A program made the translations under genes and the position numbers. Positions 1 to 11,506 of a DNA stretch of 64,000 bases are shown here, in pieces. The notes under the pieces were generated by a model that did no database searches, was not told the DNA's origin, and saw only the letters and a list, made by a program, of their open reading frames with translations. Each line of letters begins with the position of its first letter. Positions within the stretch are counted from its first letter, which is position 1. Source of the stretch: Planoprotostelium fungivorum (Eukaryota > Evosea > Variosea > Cavosteliida > Cavosteliaceae); the NCBI GenBank assembly GCA_003024175.1, contig MDYQ01000042.1:85227-149226 (forward strand), written 5' to 3'.

Positions 1-1126
1 TTGAAAGGTGTTCTGACAGAGAACCTCGGTGTTTCCATTGTAGTTGTATGTACAAAGGTGCGTCATCTCATTTCGAACAACATCAGAGTGACATTCAAAC
101 AGACGGATCAGATGGCACAATTAGAGAAAGAATACAACTATAAAGAATCACACTTTGAGTTCATCCAGCAATCCATACGACGAGTCTGCATCCAATGTGA
201 GTCCTCCACACCCATTCATCACCCATCTTCACGAGGACATGTCCTGACGTTCAATATCAGACGGAGCGGCATTGATCTACAGCTCGGCACGTAAAGACAT
301 CAACTGTGACCTGTTGCTGTCTTACCTTAGACACCGAATGTACGGAACGGAGATCACGTCAAAGCCCCAATTGATGGAGAAAGAGGCCATCTTCATTCCC
401 GCCGGTGCAGATTCTCTCACAAAGATCAAGTTGGACTTCAACGAGAACCAGTCACTCACAAAGGACTTTGACGCTCCCTTCTCTTCCGTTATCCCCATTC
501 CAAAGAGATTACAGAACACGGTGAGTCATCATCATGATGATGCCACGATGGCGATGATGGGACGATCGGATGACCGTGTGCAGGACAAGGCTAACTTGGA
601 GATACCTTCCGTTGCCGAAGATGACCAAGAGTTTCTGATGAAGCACCGTGAGACGCTGGATAAGGAGGACGTGAAGGACAGAGAGAAGAACAAATCGGGC
701 TTCTTGGCTTCGCTCCAGAAGATCGGAGGACAGACGACGGTGAGAAAAACTCATCATCATCGTCTAGTTGATGACATTCCATCAGGAGATGCAAGCCACG
801 GCGGCTGCAACTGGAACGAGTCAGTCTGCCCCTGTGACGGCCACCAGCACACCCATCACCTCTAAAGCAACCTCCAGCGACCGTCTGTCTGCCGCCACGG
901 TGAGTCGTCCACCGTCACGCTTCTTCCTGACTTGAAACAGCAACAGCTGGGTGGAGGGGAGACTAAGGGTGAATCCGAGAACGCCGTGCTGAACAACTTC
1001 TTCACCAGTCTCATCAACAGAGACACACGTAAGACACCAGCCACGAAGAGCAGCGGACCTGCCATGTCTACAGAAGACATCGCCAAGCACTTGCAGAAGC
1101 TGCGCCAGTCCATGAACAATAAATAG
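1..1126 (+). CDS. Cytoplasmic dynein light intermediate chain (DLIC), 5' partial
   Basis: Subunit of the cytoplasmic dynein motor; it binds the heavy chain through a Ras-like domain and cargo adaptors through its C-terminal tail. The window starts inside the gene, so the P-loop end is missing. Splicing removes introns at about 58-102, 197-260, 521-583, 740-785 and 900-940. The joined frame reads VVVCTK, then FDFIQ-like FEFIQQSIRR, YGAALIYSSARKD, EKEAIFIPAG, then AEDDQEFL and the tail motif VLNNFFTSLI, which is the DLIC adaptor-binding helix region (family knowledge: NFFxxLL-like helix). The stop is TAG at 1124-1126, only 11 bp from the stop of the convergent C1D gene. Identification is by motif order and is strong; splice sites are inferred from consensus and frame. 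Confidence 0.88.
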
Positions 1127-1137
1127 TTTTCCTCCAT

Positions 1138-1776
1138 CTATTTCTTTCTCTTCTTGTTCTCTCTCTGTTTGTTGGTGGTCGCGACCTTCTTGGGCTCCTC
1201 CCATCCTTGTTCTTTCTCATCCGTCTTCTCTCCCTTCTCTTCTCCTCCCTTCTCTTCATCTTGATCGGTCAAAGCATGGTTGATGAAACGATTGGCGGCG
1301 GCAACATTCAATTTCATGGACGCTGTTGGAGTCAATCATAAGATAAAAGTCGAACGAGACTCACGTTTGTCTGTGGCGGACTTGATCTTGTTCATGTATT
1401 CTCTGACTCTCTCCTGCATGTGTTTAGTATCGGTGGTGATGAGATGTTGCACGTACCAACTCTTGCTTCACTGGGTGTTCCAATGGGTTCTCACCTTTCA
1501 CTCGGAGAAAAACTGAAGTGATCAGCGATTCGATTGATGAGGAGGACATCACGAACCAAAGTACAGAGAATGAAGAGTATATGCCATCAGAGTTAATAAT
1601 TTGGCCTGGTCGGTAGCCTCTAATGAATCTGCAATCTGTGCGGGTGTTTTGGTGGCGAGCGTAGAGAGGCATTGTTCGACTGATGCGATTGAATCGGCAA
1701 GATCGTATATCAGGTCAGAGTTTTCCTCGTCATCCTGAGCCAAAAGAGGTCTCTTCGGTCGGGTTTCTGTCATCAC
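1138..1776 (-). CDS. C1D/LRP1-type exosome cofactor (Sas10/Utp3/C1D family)
   Basis: Small nuclear RNA-binding cofactor of the exosome and Rrp6 in rRNA and snoRNA processing (family role). The first exon begins at ATG 1776. It carries the C1D core (SIASVEQCLSTL, QAKLLTLMAYTLHSLYF) and is interrupted by short GT-AG introns. The next exons give EHPVKQEL, then ERVREYMNKIKSATDK, then AAANRFINHAL, which matches the conserved C1D order. The C-terminus is a Lys/Glu-rich basic tail ending KKRKK, as in homologues. It is convergent with the dynein gene. The neighbouring minus-strand kinase fusion ends at 1962, leaving only about 185 bp between them. Confidence 0.85.
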
Positions 1777-1961
1777 TCCGATGTATGATAATGTTCTCGT
1801 GATGTTCTTCGTTGTAAAGCACGAAAACGACTCCCACTATTTCACGATATTTCTCACGTGTGTAAAGAAGCACCTCTATCACAATCATGAAGAGAAACGA
1901 ATCACACCAGGTGGCAACGATCACAAGCGAAGAAATAGAGCAACGAAAAAGAATATATCTA

Positions 1962-4900
1962 TCACACAGCAGAGGAAGGAAACTTGACCCTCAGTTCTTG
2001 CAACCTTGACAACAACTCGGTCGAGTCCGGTCTCCTCTCCACGTCCTTCTCGATGCATTGTTTGTGGATGTGAAATATGGCAGCGAACAGTTCGTCCTCC
2101 TGACACAAAGTCGCCACGTTCTCTGGGTACTAGTCTGTGATCAGCCACCGACAATGGAGATGATCATCTCACCTTTGGAGGGTTTCCTGCTTCGATGTAA
2201 TCGAAGAGCTCGTTGTTGTTCATCCCACAGTTTCGGTAAGGAATGTCCAATGTCATCAGCTCGTACAGCAGCATTCCAAACGACCACACGTCGGCCTTGG
2301 TGGTCAGTCCCTTTGGTTTTCCAGAGCATTTTCCAAACACTGAAGAGTGATTAGATGATGAGATCAGAAGAGATCAGATGAGATCAGATGGAAAGTTGTC
2401 TTTACCTTCAGGGGCTCTAAACTCTGTGGTTCCCAGATTGCACTTGGAGATCACTTCATTGCGGCTGGAGAGCTCCTCGGCTTCACCAAAGTCGCCGATC
2501 TTGAATGAAAGTGAAATCTTGTTGTTCTTCACCGATTTGACCACAAAGACGTTCTCGCTCTGCCCTCGTCATCCACCATAATAACAGCTTCTATCTCACC
2601 TTGATGTCCAAATGTGCCACAGGCCGGGGTAGTGTGTGCAAGAAGACTAACCCGTGAGATATCTGATCCATTCAGACTCGAACAGAACATCGACCTCACC
2701 TGCATGGCCAGCTCTAAGATCTCCTCGCTAGAGAAGTTGGTCTGCGTCTCCCTCTTCTTATCAATAAATGAGTGAAGACTCTCCATGTAGAAAGACATGA
2801 AGATGCAGATCTCTTTTCCGGGCTGAGACGAATGTCCCAAGTACTTTGCAATGTTGGGATGCTCCGGGATATTGCTCATGATGCGAATCTCCTTCTTGAT
2901 GGAATCCAACATCTCCTCGCAGCAGTCACGAATGTCGAACCTACGTCGTCTCAGCTCTCTCGTCCTCACTTGACGCTCACCATTTGACCGCGATGGTGAA
3001 GCCCTGTAAGACTGCACGGAAGATACCGGATGCCGATCCACCCTTCCCCAGGGGCTCGTTGAAATCGATGTCCGCCTCGTCAAAGTTGATGACGTAGGTC
3101 TTGGGAGAAGCAGTGAGAGAATCTGCACCGGTTACATCTTGTTCACTCTTCTTTCGGAAGAAGGAGCCGTTTCGGAAGAATTTGAGGGGGTTGGACACCT
3201 GTGATCGTCAGACGAAATTGAGTCCTGAGGGCTTCACCTTCGTCTTCTCCTTCTTCGGTGAGCGAGTTGGAGAGGTCACGTTGAAGGGTGAAGTGTTGGT
3301 GGCGGGGGAGGAGGGTGCGCTGGCTTTCGGAGGAGAAGAGATGCTGTTGACCAGGGAGGGAGAATTCTCGTTGGAGCAATCGGAATTGGACAGAGACCTC
3401 GCGGGTGACCTGAAAGAAATGAATAAAAAGATGGGATTTCGAAATTCACTTTTGTCCCTGATCTAAGAGGGAAGTGTAGCTGGTGGACAAGACTTGAGGT
3501 TGCATGGCCAAGGCAAGTCGTGATGACATCCTCTGCAGTTCGTTGTCGAAGCGGAGTGTGACGGGCTTCAATTGGATGTCCGCCGGGGGGAAGTTGTACC
3601 TCACTCGCTGGGAGTCTGTGAACTTGGTGATGAGACGGTGAGTCTTCTCGGTGTTGGGCTGCACGATGAGAGCGTGTAAGTCTTGTTTGGTGAGGACACT
3701 GAAATCGTTCAGATCGTGAGGGAGGAGGACACTCACAGGTAGGGGATGTATGGCGCTTTCGCGGTCGCGATCGCAGTTCGCAGATTCTTGAAATCGCTCT
3801 CTGCGGAGGTGAGCTCCTGCAGTTCGGCGTACATCTTGTTGATCTTCACCGGCTGTCTCTTGAATGCCTGATGAAACGTAAATTGAAAAGATTTCATTCT
3901 CTATCGTCACCTCCTTCAGCCTGGACATGATCTGACCCCTCAGAGACAGCACGGCGACAGCGGTGAGCTGAAAGTTGTGGAGGGATCTCAACTCTTTCGC
4001 GAGCTCGATCATCTTACCGACCATACCGACCACGTGGTGGACGTCGCATTCCAATATAACGGTGAGAATCCAGCGAGAGAAGTGGATCGAATGCTCCTCG
4101 ATGGCTTGTATGACCTGAAGTTGTGAGTCATCATGATGGGGTGATGGGTTATCCTCTCACTTCGGTTCGTCTGCCACTGGCGTATCCCATCAGATCGTCG
4201 CTCTTGATCTTCCTGAAATCTCTCGCCAATTTGAGTGTGATGGCTCTCGCGTAATCTCCCGTGTTCACTTTCAAGAAACTTGGTTCTTCCGTCTCCACCT
4301 GCGGCTGGCGATGAGAGATGATCGACATGGATGGGAGCATCACCTGGAACGAGCGGACGGAAACGGTCTTCTTTACGAGTCTCTTGTTCTTGTAGCGGTT
4401 GACGGTCTGCTTGTGTAGGTTCTGCATAAATTCCGCGGCCGATTTCTCATCGAGGACACCTCTGACGAAGATGTGGATCAAGATGATTGCGCTGCGAGTC
4501 ATCTCAGAGAATCTCTTGTTGTCTGCAAAGAGAGCACGGATGAGACGCAACGTCTTCTTCTGGACCTCTTCTAGCATCTTCCTCTGCTCGATGAAGGCGA
4601 TCCGATCGACACAACCCGTCGACTTCATAGAATATCTTCGTGGGTCAGAGGAGAAGATGAAAGATGGATCACCTCTTCACGAGTTTCATCACGAGCTGCT
4701 CTGGAGGGCAAGATCCACAGAGAGGGCTGTCGATGAAGTTGTTGATGACTTCTTCGTCTGAAACGGTTGAGTTGAGAGTGACATCGTGTGCGACCCTACC
4801 TAAGGTTCCAAAGGGCGAGGTGAGTTTCTGGATGGCACCATTGATGCCTGACAAGAGTGCGTCTGCGCTCTCTCCCGCCTTGATCTCGGATGGAAGATCG

Positions 4901-5500
4901 TATTCAGGCTCTTCATCTTCCTTCTGCTTGCTCTCGGCGCAATCTGTGAGACATCAGACCATTTGGAAACGGACTCAGGGGGACTCACAACTGGTGGAAT
5001 AGAAAGAGTAGAATCCCTCCCAGAGATATCTGATCAGACGTAAGGAGAAGATAATATACATGATCCTCACCTGGTTTTAGAGAGACGATGGAAGAGCTTG
5101 CATACTGCGGAAACAGCGACAAGATCGACCATCTCTAGTTGTGAAAAGATGCGAAGGAGTAATGCCTCGTCTAGAAAGAGGATGGTCATATGAAAGTCCT
5201 TCTTGAAATTGGAGGACTCTAAGATAGATACACGTGATACGCGAGAAGGTGATACAGTGGTTGAGAGAGAGTGAGCATCTTGTGAATTATGTAAAAGTCT
5301 GATTTGGTTCTTGGTCGCCTCTAAATCAAGTTTGAGGCGGTGAATCTCGCTCATCTTTTGAGAGCCGCGGACCTCTTTGATTCTCTGCATATCGATCTCT
5401 GAAAGAGGATTATTCATCGTATAGAAGGAAAGAACTGACCTCTCTTGACGGGAACATCTTTCAGTTCGTCCTTGAAGAGTCTTCTTGAGACAGACGCCAT
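1962..5500 (-). CDS. F-box / RasGEF_N / RasGEF (Cdc25) / protein kinase fusion protein
   Basis: One continuous spliced frame links four modules. ATG is at 5500. An F-box-like helix region (ALLLRIFSQLEMVDLVAVSAVCK) is at about 5090-5170. A RasGEF_N region follows (DEEVINNFI, QRKMLEEVQKKTLRLI) at about 4520-4770. The Cdc25 catalytic domain (DYARAITLKLAR, AKELRSLHNFQ, HDLNDFSVL) lies at about 3480-4270. After a Ser/Pro linker, a kinase (about 3120 to the end) shows the G-loop GKGGSASG, the beta3 lysine AVKW, HLDIKSEN in the catalytic loop, DFG, GTTEFRAPE and RRPDSTELL near the C-terminus. The kinase residues needed for activity are present. The join between RasGEF and kinase runs through introns at about 3412-3450 and 3197-3236 without a frame break. 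Expected role: Ras activation coupled to phosphorylation, with the F-box suggesting an SCF link. This is inferred from domains. Confidence 0.82.
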
Positions 5501-5836
5501 CTCTGGTCGCCCGCCGGAATACAGCCCAGCCGTTTTGAGGTCGAAAAATTGAAATTCGAATTTACGCGCCAAATTTTCGCATCTGCGAAGAGAGAAATAC
5601 TCTCTGTTTCAAGTTCACCTATGAAAGTTCTTGACGAAAATACCTCTCAACATAGCGATATGGACACAACCAACCTGATGAGAGCAGTCGCGACCTCTTT
5701 TTCAAGCAATGCATTGTGTGTTCACTTTCATCTGACGGTGTCAAGTGATTCATCACTGAAGATACAGAGACAGTCTCGTTCTGATCCTGTTGCATGAACA
5801 CACAAAAATCGAGGACAGAAAGTATCGATGGCTTTA
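5501..5836. other. Intergenic, 336 bp
   Basis: Lies between the start of the RasGEF-kinase gene and the stop of the LamG gene, both on the minus strand. It should hold the promoter of the former and the 3' UTR of the latter. No convincing gene or repeat is seen; open frames here show no family resemblance. Confidence 0.5.
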
Positions 5837-6929
5837 TTACATGACCAAGGCCAAGAGAGCAGCGGAAGCTACAAAGAGGGGTGCGATGATGGAGCTGGAG
5901 CCGGTGTTGCCGGTGATGGTTCCGGTGACACCGCTGACGGTGGTGAAAGTGCTCTTGGTTCCGTCGCTGGTTTCGGTGGGGGTCACCACGGTGGTGAAGG
6001 TGCTGCTGGTGGCAGCGGCGTCGGTGTTGGAGGATGAGGTGGAGGTCGACGATGTGACAGTGGAAGAGGTAGATGAGGTAGAAGAGGTGGAAGAAGTGGT
6101 GGCAGCCAGGAGATCAGTTCCGTTGTAGATGGTCTGGATCTGCTGGGCGGACAGCTCGACGTTGTAGACTCTCAGCTCATCGAGAGCTCCGTGCCATGCA
6201 CCTCCACCGTTGACGGCGGCACCGTTGGCGGTACCTCCCACGGTGACGTTCTTTCCAGAGTTACCGTTGAGACCGACGTTGGCGAAGGTCTTGGTGTCGT
6301 ACTGCACACCATCGAGGTAGACGGTCACTTGAGTGTTGGTGACGGTGACGGCGACTGTAGAAGGTGAGATGAGAGATGGAAGGTGCGGTCTCACCGTGGT
6401 GGAAAGCATCGGCGACGTACTGGGTGGTGAGGGCAGGGGTGTTGTAGACGTTGTCACCGGGGAGAACGACGGTCCACTGCTTGTTACCGACGTTGTATTG
6501 GAGTTCAAGACCCTGAGCGTCGTTGTAATTGTTCTTCTGAGAGATGATCTACATCGTTGAGTCGTGATTCACACATTGGACAGGTGTCACCTTCATGTAG
6601 GAATTGTCGGGGGTGGCTGAAGCGATGATCGAGCTGTCGATGGAAAAGAAAGAGGAGATGGTGAGAGGGGCGACGAAGGACCAGTCTCCAGCGGTGAAGT
6701 AGAGATCAGTGGTGGCTCCGTTGGGGTTGAAGCGTGTGGCGTTGTTGAATTTTCCTACGATGGAGGTGGGGGCTCCTGCGACAGTGGGGGCTCCTCTGGT
6801 GAAAGCTCCCTCGTCGGTGCCGGGCACGGAGTCGAAAGAGTAGCGGAGCTGGAGGTTGCTCGCTGAGAGGATCTGAGCGGCACAGATGGCCAAGATGGCA
6901 GAGGCCAAGATGAAGCGAGAGGTGTGCAT
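5837..6929 (-). CDS. Secreted or membrane-anchored LamG/concanavalin A-like domain protein
   Basis: ATG at 6929 starts a signal peptide (RFILASAILAICAAQILS). A LamG-like beta-sandwich follows (LQLRYSFD, WTVVLPGDNVY, VAVTVTNTQVTVYLDG, GALDELRVYNVELSAQQI), of the concanavalin A-like lectin/glucanase superfamily. Next come a Ser/Thr-only stalk of about 60 residues and a hydrophobic C-terminus (APLFVASAALLALVM) typical of a GPI or membrane anchor signal. Two introns (about 6545-6590 and 6357-6396) restore the frame. A likely role is cell-surface or matrix binding; the ligand cannot be inferred. A larger paralogue-like gene with two LamG domains lies at 16296-18933. Confidence 0.78.
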
Positions 6930-7613
6930 GTCGTTGGTGTGGTACTTGCTGGCTGTTCGCTGGGGCGAGAATGAGGTTCGGACCGGGAAACCCCTTCCTA
7001 CTTGCGTGCGGAGTTTTCCATCGGTTTTCACGTTACAGTTCTGATCTCAATCTTTTCCACCGGTTGAGAAGTTACATTCAGCAGAACGTCCTCGCCACCT
7101 TGTCTCTCTCCCTACGAATCAACGGAGCAAACCTCTAAGAATAGACGAACCTCGTATGAGTTCACGAGGGACGAAGACAACCACCAACTGATTTTATCAC
7201 AACACCATGTGGCTCCGAGCCAGTGAAACGGATCGGGTGACTCCAAGAGAGACCCGAGTGCCTCGGCTGGAATCCGTTATCCTAACTCACAGACACACTC
7301 CTCTGAGACGGAGGAAGTGTGGAGCCTTGTTTTGTTTCACGCTGTCAATAGTCCTAAATTCTGAAAGGGTTTACCCCTGACACCCGTCACAGAGAGTTAA
7401 AACTACACAAGCACAAACTTTCCGGTTCGTGCTGAACACCATCCGATCATCACACGAGAGCCGATGTGCAAGAAGAGACAGTGAAGAAAGACAACAGCAT
7501 TTGAGAAGACCGTCTGCATGTGACGCTGGCACTAGAGTCACATTCGATCATCATCATCATCGGGAAAGACAGAAGGAAAGAGGATAGAACAAGAGGAATA
7601 TATTGTATTGAGA
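6930..7613. other. Intergenic, 684 bp
   Basis: Upstream of the LamG gene (promoter side) and downstream of the acidic nuclear protein gene. I looked for tRNA-like cloverleaves around 7200-7320, where short complementary GC-rich segments occur, but found no A and B box pair with a proper anticodon stem. Nothing else supportable is seen. Confidence 0.4.
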
Positions 7614-8245
7614 TTACTTTCTGGATCTTCCAGAGGATCTGCCGACAGATCCAGAGGAAGAAGAGCGAGTAGTCCGGCTCTTTGACTGAGAGGCAGATCG
7701 CTTGGGGACCTTCTTGGGTGGTGCGCGCGCTGGTTGTCTGCGCTTCTTGGGTCGGGGGCTGTCGTCTGTTCTCTCTCAGTGGAATTCTCCTCCCTTCTCC
7801 TCACCTTCATCCTCATCTTCCTCATCGTCATCCTGGGCGTCATCTCCAGAGTCTTGGTACTCGTCTTCTGGCTCATCCTCTTCGTCATCCTGGCTGTCTT
7901 CAGACCCCTCCCTCTCTTTCATCTCACCTCTTCTTCTTCCTCCTCTTCCTCTTCTTCCTCCTCCACGACGGGTGCCTTCTTCTTTGGTGCGGCCTTCTTC
8001 TTTTCGGGGGCGGGGGCATCACCTTCCTTCTTCTCTTCTCCCTCCTTCTTCTCTTCTTCCTTCTTCTCCTCGCCTTCCTTCTTCTCTTCGGCCTTCTCTT
8101 CCTTCTTCTCTTCGGTCTTCTCTTCCTTCGTCTCTTCAGCCTTGTTCTCGGTACTGGTTTCTTCCGTTGGCTTTTCTGTAGTCGTAACCTCCTTGTTCTC
8201 GGTGGCCTCAGGGGCGGTCTCGGTCTTTGCTTCTTCTGCTGACAT
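7614..8245 (-). CDS. Acidic Glu-rich protein with basic Lys/Arg/Ser C-terminus, probably nuclear
   Basis: No family is recognised. ATG at 8245 starts MSAEEAKTE, followed by long Lys/Glu-Glu runs, a PEKKKAAPKKK patch and an uninterrupted run of glutamates. After a 38-bp intron (about 7891-7928) the frame continues acidic (DDEEDEPEDEYQDSGDDAQ), and after a second intron (about 7770-7808) it switches to PRPKKRRQPARAPPKKVPKRS and ends in SGRSRK at the TAA (7614-7616). The alternation of acidic and basic tracts is typical of intrinsically disordered chromatin- or nucleolus-associated proteins. That is an inference from composition only. The long plus-strand open frames here are complements of this biased sequence. 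Confidence 0.6.
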
Positions 8246-8832
8246 TGCTGCTCTCCATATCAGTCTCCTCTCTCGTTTTCGGGGATGCATTATGAGATGT
8301 GAGCATAAGAAGGGACAGTTGGTCTTTCGAGGTTTTTCGAAGAAATGGGGTCGGTGAGAAAGTGGGGAGAGGTTGAAAGCGTTGAAAACGAGAGAATGGG
8401 TAATTTCACTGGGCAGACCGAGAAGAACGCAAGAGAAGCAAATGGGAGACAATGGGGTAGTTCTAGAGAAGATGAAAGACTCACTGTTTAATAGGAGGAC
8501 CTAACGAGTATGGATCTTAAAGAGTGGTCTTCCGGAGCCCTTTGAGAAACGATAGAGAATTGAAGATGGGATGGGAAAGACCATCTCTTCAGAAATCCGG
8601 TTTTGTTCAACGGCATAAATTTCTTAACGTTAATAACCGTCTCTGCACACGTTCGTAAGCGCACAAAAATTTGAATGTCATAACATTAGAGAAATGCCGT
8701 CTGTCCTTTGCTCTCCTCTCGGGTTTTAACTGCCTTCCAACGAACATCTTGGTCCTCAACACAACGTTCACATCATCATCTCCTCTCGACACCTCTCGTC
8801 TGAAACAATAAATAAAAGGAGTAATGCACATT
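8246..8832. other. Intergenic, 587 bp
   Basis: Promoter region of the acidic protein gene and 3' flank of WASP. A modestly AT-rich stretch lies at about 8600-8700. No gene, RNA or repeat is supported. Confidence 0.4.
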
Positions 8833-10214
8833 TTATTCGTTGTCTGACCACTCGTCAGCGCCTTCATCTTCGTCTTGAGTACCGATGGCAGCTCTCCTGG
8901 CGTCCATAGCTCGGGCCAGTGTATCCGCTAATCCGACCGACGGTGGTGGGGGTGGTCTCTCCTCTGTTCTGTCCACAGACTTGAGCGAAGCTCCACCTAC
9001 CAGACATCACACTCTCTCCTCTCTTCGCTCTCACCTTGAATCTGAGACAGTAGATCGGGTGCCTTGTGTACAGGCGCAGGCTGTTTCATGAATCAGAAAG
9101 GATGGAGTGGGTGATGTGATCATGATGTGATGGTGTTGTGATGGATATGAATAGAGAGAAGTTGAATGTTTCGATCGAGAGGAGAGGACAAGAGAGATTA
9201 CCTTTGGACCACCCATAGGGGGTGGAGGGGGAGCAGAAGGAGGAGGAGGAGGGGGAGGAGCAGATGTAGAGCCGCCATTCTCTTCGATGATGTTCATGAC
9301 GAAAGCGGCCGTGTCTTTGTTCTTCAGATCGTTCTTCGTGATACCAGCTGCTTGAAACAATTTCCTCCACTCGGCTGGAATGTTTCTGATTTCAAACTGG
9401 AGGACAGATCAGATCAGGTAATCGTAGGTGATGGTCATCGACACGAGCAAGGAGAGTGACTCACCGAGCCTTCTCCCGGATTCCACCCAATAGAAGACAT
9501 GTGTCTAAAGTCAGAAGGCTCAGAGATGGCCAGATTATCAATGTCATCATCTCCTTTGGAGAAGAAGCCTCCGAAGATCTTCTTGATACCCGCCGTCTTA
9601 CTAAAAATCTTCGCTTTGGCAGCTGGGGGCGTGTTGTTCTTGATGGGGGGACTGGTTGGTGCATGATGAGGGGCTGGAGGAAGAGCGGGAGGTCCTGAAG
9701 GAGATGAGGTGGCGAACGGTGTTGGATTGGCCGGAGGAGAAGTAGGGGTGGGAGATGATTGCGTGGACGACTGTTGCGTGGAGTCTTGAACGGCTTTGGC
9801 AAAATCAGCACATTCTCCTTCATCTGAAAAGTTGAGGCCAACTACAGCGTCATCTGTTTCGAATGCGGAGAGGAATGAGGTCAATCCTTCGATTTCGAAG
9901 TCTCTGTAGATTTCTTGTGTGAAGAGAACAGATTGATCCTTGGCTCTCGTTAAAACTCGATGTCTCCAATAGATCTCTCACCGCGAGGTCGATCACTTTG
10001 ATGTGTGCCACCTGATTAGAAGTGGAGACGACTGCACAACCAGTGCATTCCTTCACCCAATTCTGACCGTAGCTTCTGTACAGTTCAACGACCGCAGTCG
10101 ATTCCACCTGTATCATCGTCAGCGTTCTCTAGATAGAAGACGTACGCTTTCTTCTGATAACGATGCGATGATGGCATCGTGCTCCTCTTGCTCTAAGAGA
10201 TAGGAGAAGCCCAT
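8833..10214 (-). CDS. Wiskott-Aldrich syndrome protein homologue (WASP)
   Basis: Activator of the Arp2/3 complex at the actin cortex. The whole architecture is visible. ATG is at 10214. An N-terminal WH1 domain (ESTAVVELYRSYGQNWVKE, NFSDEGECADFAKAV) covers about 9790-10214. A Pro-rich stretch follows, then a basic region and CRIB motif (ISEPSDFRHMSSIGW) at about 9500, and the GBD continuation ending FVMNIIEENGG. Then come a polyproline tract (APPPPPPPSAPPPPP) and a VCA end: WH2 LLSQIQGGASLK, connector LARAMDARRAAI and an acidic tail DEDEGADEWSDNE with the near-terminal Trp. The stop is at 8833. About six short introns are needed. It should respond to Rho/Rac-type GTPases through CRIB. Confidence 0.92.
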
Positions 10215-10577
10215 GTCTCTGCCGATAGCGGTCTGATGATGTTCTGTCCTTTCACTATCCGATAGTCTACAATCTGAAAATATCCCTCACCGTGACACCT
10301 AACCCCTATCTGCTCTCTATGTCTCTATTCCTGGTGAGCTTCGCAGTGCGATGTATCTCCTCTTGATTAGGCAGGGTAAGCGAATCGAAGAGGTCAGGCA
10401 GACAAAATATATCTTCCCAATCATTTGAGCCACACCGCAATACAACCGGTTTAGTCTCATTTTTGCTTGGATGGGGGTGAGGCTGCGATCAATGGAACGG
10501 AAGCATTCTCATGTGATGATTAGAAGAGGAAGAAGAAAAAAATCAAGCGAACGCAAGATGAGCTGAAGGTATTTGTG
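10215..10577. other. Divergent intergenic region, 363 bp
   Basis: Separates the WASP start (minus) from the F-box-like gene (plus), so it probably holds both promoters. A 5' non-coding exon of the F-box-like gene may lie near 10470-10570. No other feature is seen. Confidence 0.4.
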
Positions 10578-11472
10578 ATGTCTATCATGCCCTATATCCA
10601 GAACCCGTTTACCCTCCGCTTAACGTGCAGAACGTGGTATCAGACTCTCGAAGATCAAACATTTTGGCGGGAGAAATGCTTCAAGCTGTGGCCGAGCCTC
10701 AACCTGATTCAAGAGGAGGCAAATGAGGAGATCCACTGGATGAGCCTGTGTAGAGAAAGGTCAGTTCTAAGCGATGCCTCGACGACGATCGACCGCATCA
10801 GATTGAGACATGGAGAGCTGCGCCACTTGAACTCTCTGATGCTGTTGAAACGATATTCAAAGAGTAAGATGACGGAGGATCTCGAGCGATTGGAGAGGGA
10901 ATGCACCACAATCAACCGAAGGACGGAGACACAATTTCGAAGATCTCGTACTGCGAGCAAGAACGATTACATGGAGTATCTGTGGGACGGTTTGATCTGG
11001 TGGTCGAACTACGATCACAGGGCCAATTGGGACTCTCGGACCAGGAGAGTCATCGGGACACTCTTGGGGTTTCAGGGTAGAGCATTCACATTCATACGGA
11101 CCACCCACGCCTACCATTCTCCCTTACCTCATTACGTCGATCAATGGGAGATTGGAGGAAGGACGTTCTACGCCCCACTCAACGTCATCGACTGCGATAT
11201 ATTGCGCTCCATACTTCACATACCAGATTGGACCATCACCAACGAAGAGCTATCATCTACCTTGCGAGTCATGATGGGTGGAGAGGTGTGAGAGAGGATG
11301 TACCAATCCTCATTTCCATCAGGAATATGATCCCTTCCCAAGCTACGATCCAACGCTTCACAAGGAAGAGGATCAGACGTGGGTGAATGAAAACATCCAG
11401 ACGTGGATGGATGAGGACATCAGACGCAGTGATGATGAATCGTCTCTCGAAGAAGAGGACATCTGTACATAG
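10578..11472 (+). CDS. F-box-like protein of unknown specificity
   Basis: The first in-frame ATG is 10578. The N-terminus reads like the second half of an F-box (IMPYIQNPFTLRLTCRTWYQTLEDQTFWREKC), and the sequence just upstream (DELKVFVMS in the same frame) would complete it if an upstream exon or start exists. The rest is alpha-helical with a charged segment (KMTEDLERLERECTTINRR) and Trp-rich stretches. One intron (about 11286-11322) joins to an acidic C-terminus ending EEEDICT. Expected role: substrate receptor of an SCF ubiquitin ligase, by domain only. The 5' end is uncertain. It is convergent with the LRR kinase; the stops are 34 bp apart. Confidence 0.6.
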
Positions 11473-11506
11473 CCTCACGATAAACGGAGAGATGCGATCT
11501 ATTATA

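Noticed and set aside
5790-6128. Plus-strand Val/Gly-rich open frames over the LamG gene
   Set aside because: They are complements of the Ser/Thr stalk and signal end of the minus-strand gene; no start context or family match.
7180-7320. Possible tRNA or structured RNA
   Set aside because: GC-rich complementary pieces exist, but no acceptor, D, anticodon and T arms could be laid out together.
7682-8357. Plus-strand Leu/Phe/Ser-rich long open frames
   Set aside because: Complement of the Glu/Lys-rich coding sequence on the minus strand; low complexity explains the openness.
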